Source: Bacillota bacterium (lineage in GTDB: Bacteria > Bacillota_E > Symbiobacteriia > JAMDAP01). From it: 7,906 bases of DNA. The stretch is taken from NCBI GenBank assembly GCA_023484675.1, contig JAMDAP010000177.1, positions 1-7,906 on the forward strand, written 5' to 3'. This document shows, piece by piece, positions 6,252 through 7,906 of the stretch. The position numbers were made by a program, and so were the translations under genes. The first letter of the stretch is position 1; the number at the start of each line of letters is the position of its first letter. A model generated the notes under the pieces. That model did not search any database. It saw nothing but the letters and a program-made list of their open reading frames with translations, and was not told the DNA's origin.

Positions 6252-6440
6252 GTGGCAGACACCAAAAAGGTTCAGGTGAAGCTGGTCAAGAGCTTTATTG
6301 CGCGGCCCCCCAAGCAGGAACTGATCGCTAACGCCCTCGGCCTGCGCCGAATTGGCGATGTGGCGGTGCACGCGGACACGCCCCAGATTCGCGGCATGAT
6401 CGATAAGATCAGCCACCTCCTGGAGGTTACGGAAGCATGA
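6252..6440 (+). CDS. rpmD: 50S ribosomal protein L30
   Basis: L30 is a small 50S protein that binds 23S rRNA and is absent from some bacterial lineages. With the GTG at 6252 the product is 62 residues, near the usual 58-62. It reads [54 protein letters not shown], which contains the family pattern (VKS-I-RP-KQ, ALGLR+I, DTP-IRGMI-K--HL). Starting at GTG 6243 would add three residues and put the start in the likely SD. The stop codon overlaps the rplO start by four bases (ATGA), a classical coupling arrangement. It follows rpsE by 12 nt. Confidence 0.94.
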   Translation: MADTKKVQVKLVKSFIARPPKQELIANALGLRRIGDVAVHADTPQIRGMIDKISHLLEVTEA

Positions 6441-6877
6441 AACTGCACGAACTAGGCCCCGCCCCCGGCTCACGCCGCCCTGGCCGCCGAGTCGGCCGCG
6501 GCATTGGCTCCGGCCTGGGCAAGACTTCGGGCAAGGGCCACAAGGGCCAAAACGCCCGCTCCGGCGGTGGCGTGCGCCCGGGCTTTGAAGGCGGCCAGAT
6601 GCCTTTGTTCCGCCGCTTGCCCAAGCGCGGCTTTACCAACATTTTTCGGAAGGAATACGCCACGGTGAACCTGGAGGCGCTCAACCGCTTCGAGGACGGC
6701 ACCGAAGTGACCCCCGAACTGCTCTACGGCACCCGGCTTCTGAAGCGGGCCAAGGGCGGGGTCAAGATTCTTGGCGGAGGCGAGCTGACCAAGAAGCTGA
6801 CGGTCCGCGCCCAGGCCTTCACCCAGTCGGCACGGGAGAAGATCGAGGCGGCCGGCGGCAGAGCTGAGGTGATTTAG
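6437..6877 (+). CDS. rplO: 50S ribosomal protein L15
   Basis: L15 is a late 50S assembly protein with a long basic N-terminal extension that threads into 23S rRNA. The 146-residue product has the standard length. The N-terminus is [66 protein letters not shown] (1-66), which is the whole L15 Gly/Arg/Lys-rich signature. The globular domain follows, with [13 protein letters not shown] and [38 protein letters not shown] at 6422-6426 lies 10 nt before the ATG. It overlaps rpmD by four bases and abuts secY without a gap. Confidence 0.97.
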   Translation: MKLHELGPAPGSRRPGRRVGRGIGSGLGKTSGKGHKGQNARSGGGVRPGFEGGQMPLFRRLPKRGFTNIFRKEYATVNLEALNRFEDGTEVTPELLYGTRLLKRAKGGVKILGGGELTKKLTVRAQAFTQSAREKIEAAGGRAEVI

Positions 6878-7906
6878 GTGCTGGAAACCCTCAGGGGTGC
6901 CTTCCGCATCCCCGACCTGCGTCGCCGGATCCTCTTCACCCTTGGCATGCTGATCGTATTTCGGCTCGGGGCCCACGTTCCGGTCCCCGGCGTCAACCGT
7001 GTGGAGATCGCCAAGCTGATCAGCAGCGGCACGCTTTTTGGTTTCATCGACCTGATCTCCGGCGGAGCCCTGAAGAACTTCACCGTATTTGCCATGGGCA
7101 TCATGCCCTACATCAACGCGTCCATCATCTTGCAACTGCTGACCATCGTCTTCCCTGCCCTGGAGAAATTGGCCAAGGAAGGCGAGGAGGGCCGTCGCAA
7201 GATCACCCAGTACACCCGCTACGGCACCGTGGTGCTGGCCCTGGTCCAGGCCCTCGGCACGTCCGTCGGTCTTCAGGCTTACATCTATAACTACAGCATC
7301 TGGAGCGTGCTGCTGATCGCCCTGACGCTGACCGCCGGCACCGTCTTTCTGATGTGGCTGGGCGAAGCGATCACTGACAAGGGCATCGGCAACGGCATAT
7401 CCCTGCTGATCTTCTTCGGTATTGTGGCCCGCTATCCGGGTTACCTGGGTGAGGCTTACAAGTACCTGACCGCCGGCACCCTGTCGTTCCTCGTCTTCCT
7501 GGTCGTGGCGATGATCGCCATCGCCGTGGTGGCGATGGTGGTGCTGATCACCGAGGGCGAGCGCCGGCTGCCGGTCCAGTATGCCAAGCGCGTTGTGGGC
7601 CGCAAGGTCTACGGCGGCCAGAGCACCCACCTGCCGATCAAGGTGAACCAGGCCGGCGTCATGCCGATCATCTTCGCCGCGTCCATTCTGGCCATGCCGG
7701 CCACGATTGCGCAGTTCAACCCGAACACCGGCTGGGCCCAATTCCTCAACCGGTACTTCGGTTTCTCGTCGCTGTTCTATCTGTTCGCCTATCCGCTCCT
7801 GATCCTGTTCTTCACCTATTTCTACACAGCCATCACCTACAACCCGCAGGAGATCTCCGACAACATCAAGAAGTATGGCGGCTTTGTCCCCTTGCGGATG
7901 GCCTCG
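6878..7906 (+). CDS. secY: Preprotein translocase subunit SecY (3' truncated; last residues chimeric)
   Basis: SecY is the channel of the Sec translocon in the cytoplasmic membrane and works with SecE, SecG, SecA and ribosomes. 343 of about 420 codons are visible. The opening is LETLRGAFRIPDLRRRILFTLGMLIVFRLGAHVPVPGV, with TM1 near 18-35. FGFIDLISGGALKNFTVFAMGIMPYINASIILQLL (54-88) holds the plug region and signature 1; GEAITDKGIGNGISLLIFFGIV (162-183) is signature 2; LITEGERRLPVQYAKR (223-238) is the large cytoplasmic loop that contacts SecA or the ribosome; KVNQAGVMPIIFA follows. GTG 6878 starts immediately after the rplO stop, with GAGGTGA at 6866-6872 as SD. After KKYGGFVP (331-338) the family reads G-I-R-P-G, but here L-R-M-A-S. 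Those five codons belong to an inverted copy of rpsE sequence, so genuine SecY ends at about 7891. Confidence 0.97.
   Translation, partial: MLETLRGAFRIPDLRRRILFTLGMLIVFRLGAHVPVPGVNRVEIAKLISSGTLFGFIDLISGGALKNFTVFAMGIMPYINASIILQLLTIVFPALEKLAKEGEEGRRKITQYTRYGTVVLALVQALGTSVGLQAYIYNYSIWSVLLIALTLTAGTVFLMWLGEAITDKGIGNGISLLIFFGIVARYPGYLGEAYKYLTAGTLSFLVFLVVAMIAIAVVAMVVLITEGERRLPVQYAKRVVGRKVYGGQSTHLPIKVNQAGVMPIIFAASILAMPATIAQFNPNTGWAQFLNRYFGFSSLFYLFAYPLLILFFTYFYTAITYNPQEISDNIKKYGGFVPLRMAS
7887..7906 (-). repeat. Inverted copy of rpsE at the window end (chimeric junction)
   Basis: The final 20 nt are the exact reverse complement of 5909-5928. About five bases at the inner edge (7887-7891, TCCCC) also fit SecY and so form microhomology at the junction. 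From 7892 on the translation departs from a nearly invariant SecY motif. This is the pattern of an inverted amplification chimera or a misassembled contig end. Confidence 0.88.

Noticed and set aside
7500..7555. GC-rich repetitive stretch in secY with small inverted matches
   Set aside because: It codes a hydrophobic transmembrane segment rich in Ala, Ile, Val and Met; repeated GTG/GCG/ATG/ATC codons explain the pattern.
6470..7741. A 423-codon antisense open frame across rplO and secY
   Set aside because: It lies opposite two clearly recognised genes. GC-rich third positions remove stop codons on the reverse strand, and the translated product resembles no family and has a low-complexity His/Gln/Asp-rich composition.

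Overview
This window is a contiguous stretch of the S10-spc ribosomal-protein gene cluster, all on the + strand, in the canonical bacterial order: rplB (3' end only), rpsS, rplV, rpsC, rplP, rpmC, rpsQ, rplN, rplX, rplE, rpsN (zinc type), rpsH, rplF, rplR, rpsE, rpmD, rplO, secY (5' part only). Gaps are 0-50 nt, several genes overlap or abut, and nearly every gene has a strong AGGAGG-type Shine-Dalgarno (SD) site. No stretch longer than about 50 nt lacks a gene, and I see no convincing internal promoter, terminator, RNA gene, mobile element or CRISPR array.

The organism is most likely a high-GC member of the Firmicutes (Bacillota), of the Symbiobacterium, Limnochordia or deep-Clostridia kind. 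The pointers are the short zinc-ribbon S14, an L24 with a CxxC...CxxC C-terminus, Firmicute-like L29, S17 and S5 sequences, very strong SD sites, many GTG starts and GC-rich third positions. This placement is inference from protein character, not from a search. The one lineage-specific oddity is ribosomal protein S3, which carries an arginine/proline-rich tail of about 80 residues with four GDRR repeats.

The genes work together: 17 make parts of the two ribosomal subunits. The last, secY, makes the translocon channel that receives ribosomes carrying membrane and secreted proteins. Co-transcription with tight translational coupling would keep the products near equal amounts.

I found no new biological system. 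The two strongest signals are probably artefacts of library preparation or assembly. (1) rpsE is broken by an in-frame TAA inside an 18-nt exact match to the start of the Illumina TruSeq adapter (6022-6039), exactly where S5 should read roughly L-L-K-P-A-S-E. (2) The last 20 nt of the window (7887-7906) are an exact reverse complement of 5909-5928 inside rpsE. SecY loses its conserved P-G-I-R-P-G motif just there, as expected of an inverted chimera such as multiple displacement amplification produces. Together they suggest a short contig from a single-cell or low-input metagenomic assembly; the rpsE 'pseudogene' and the last five SecY residues should not be read as biology.
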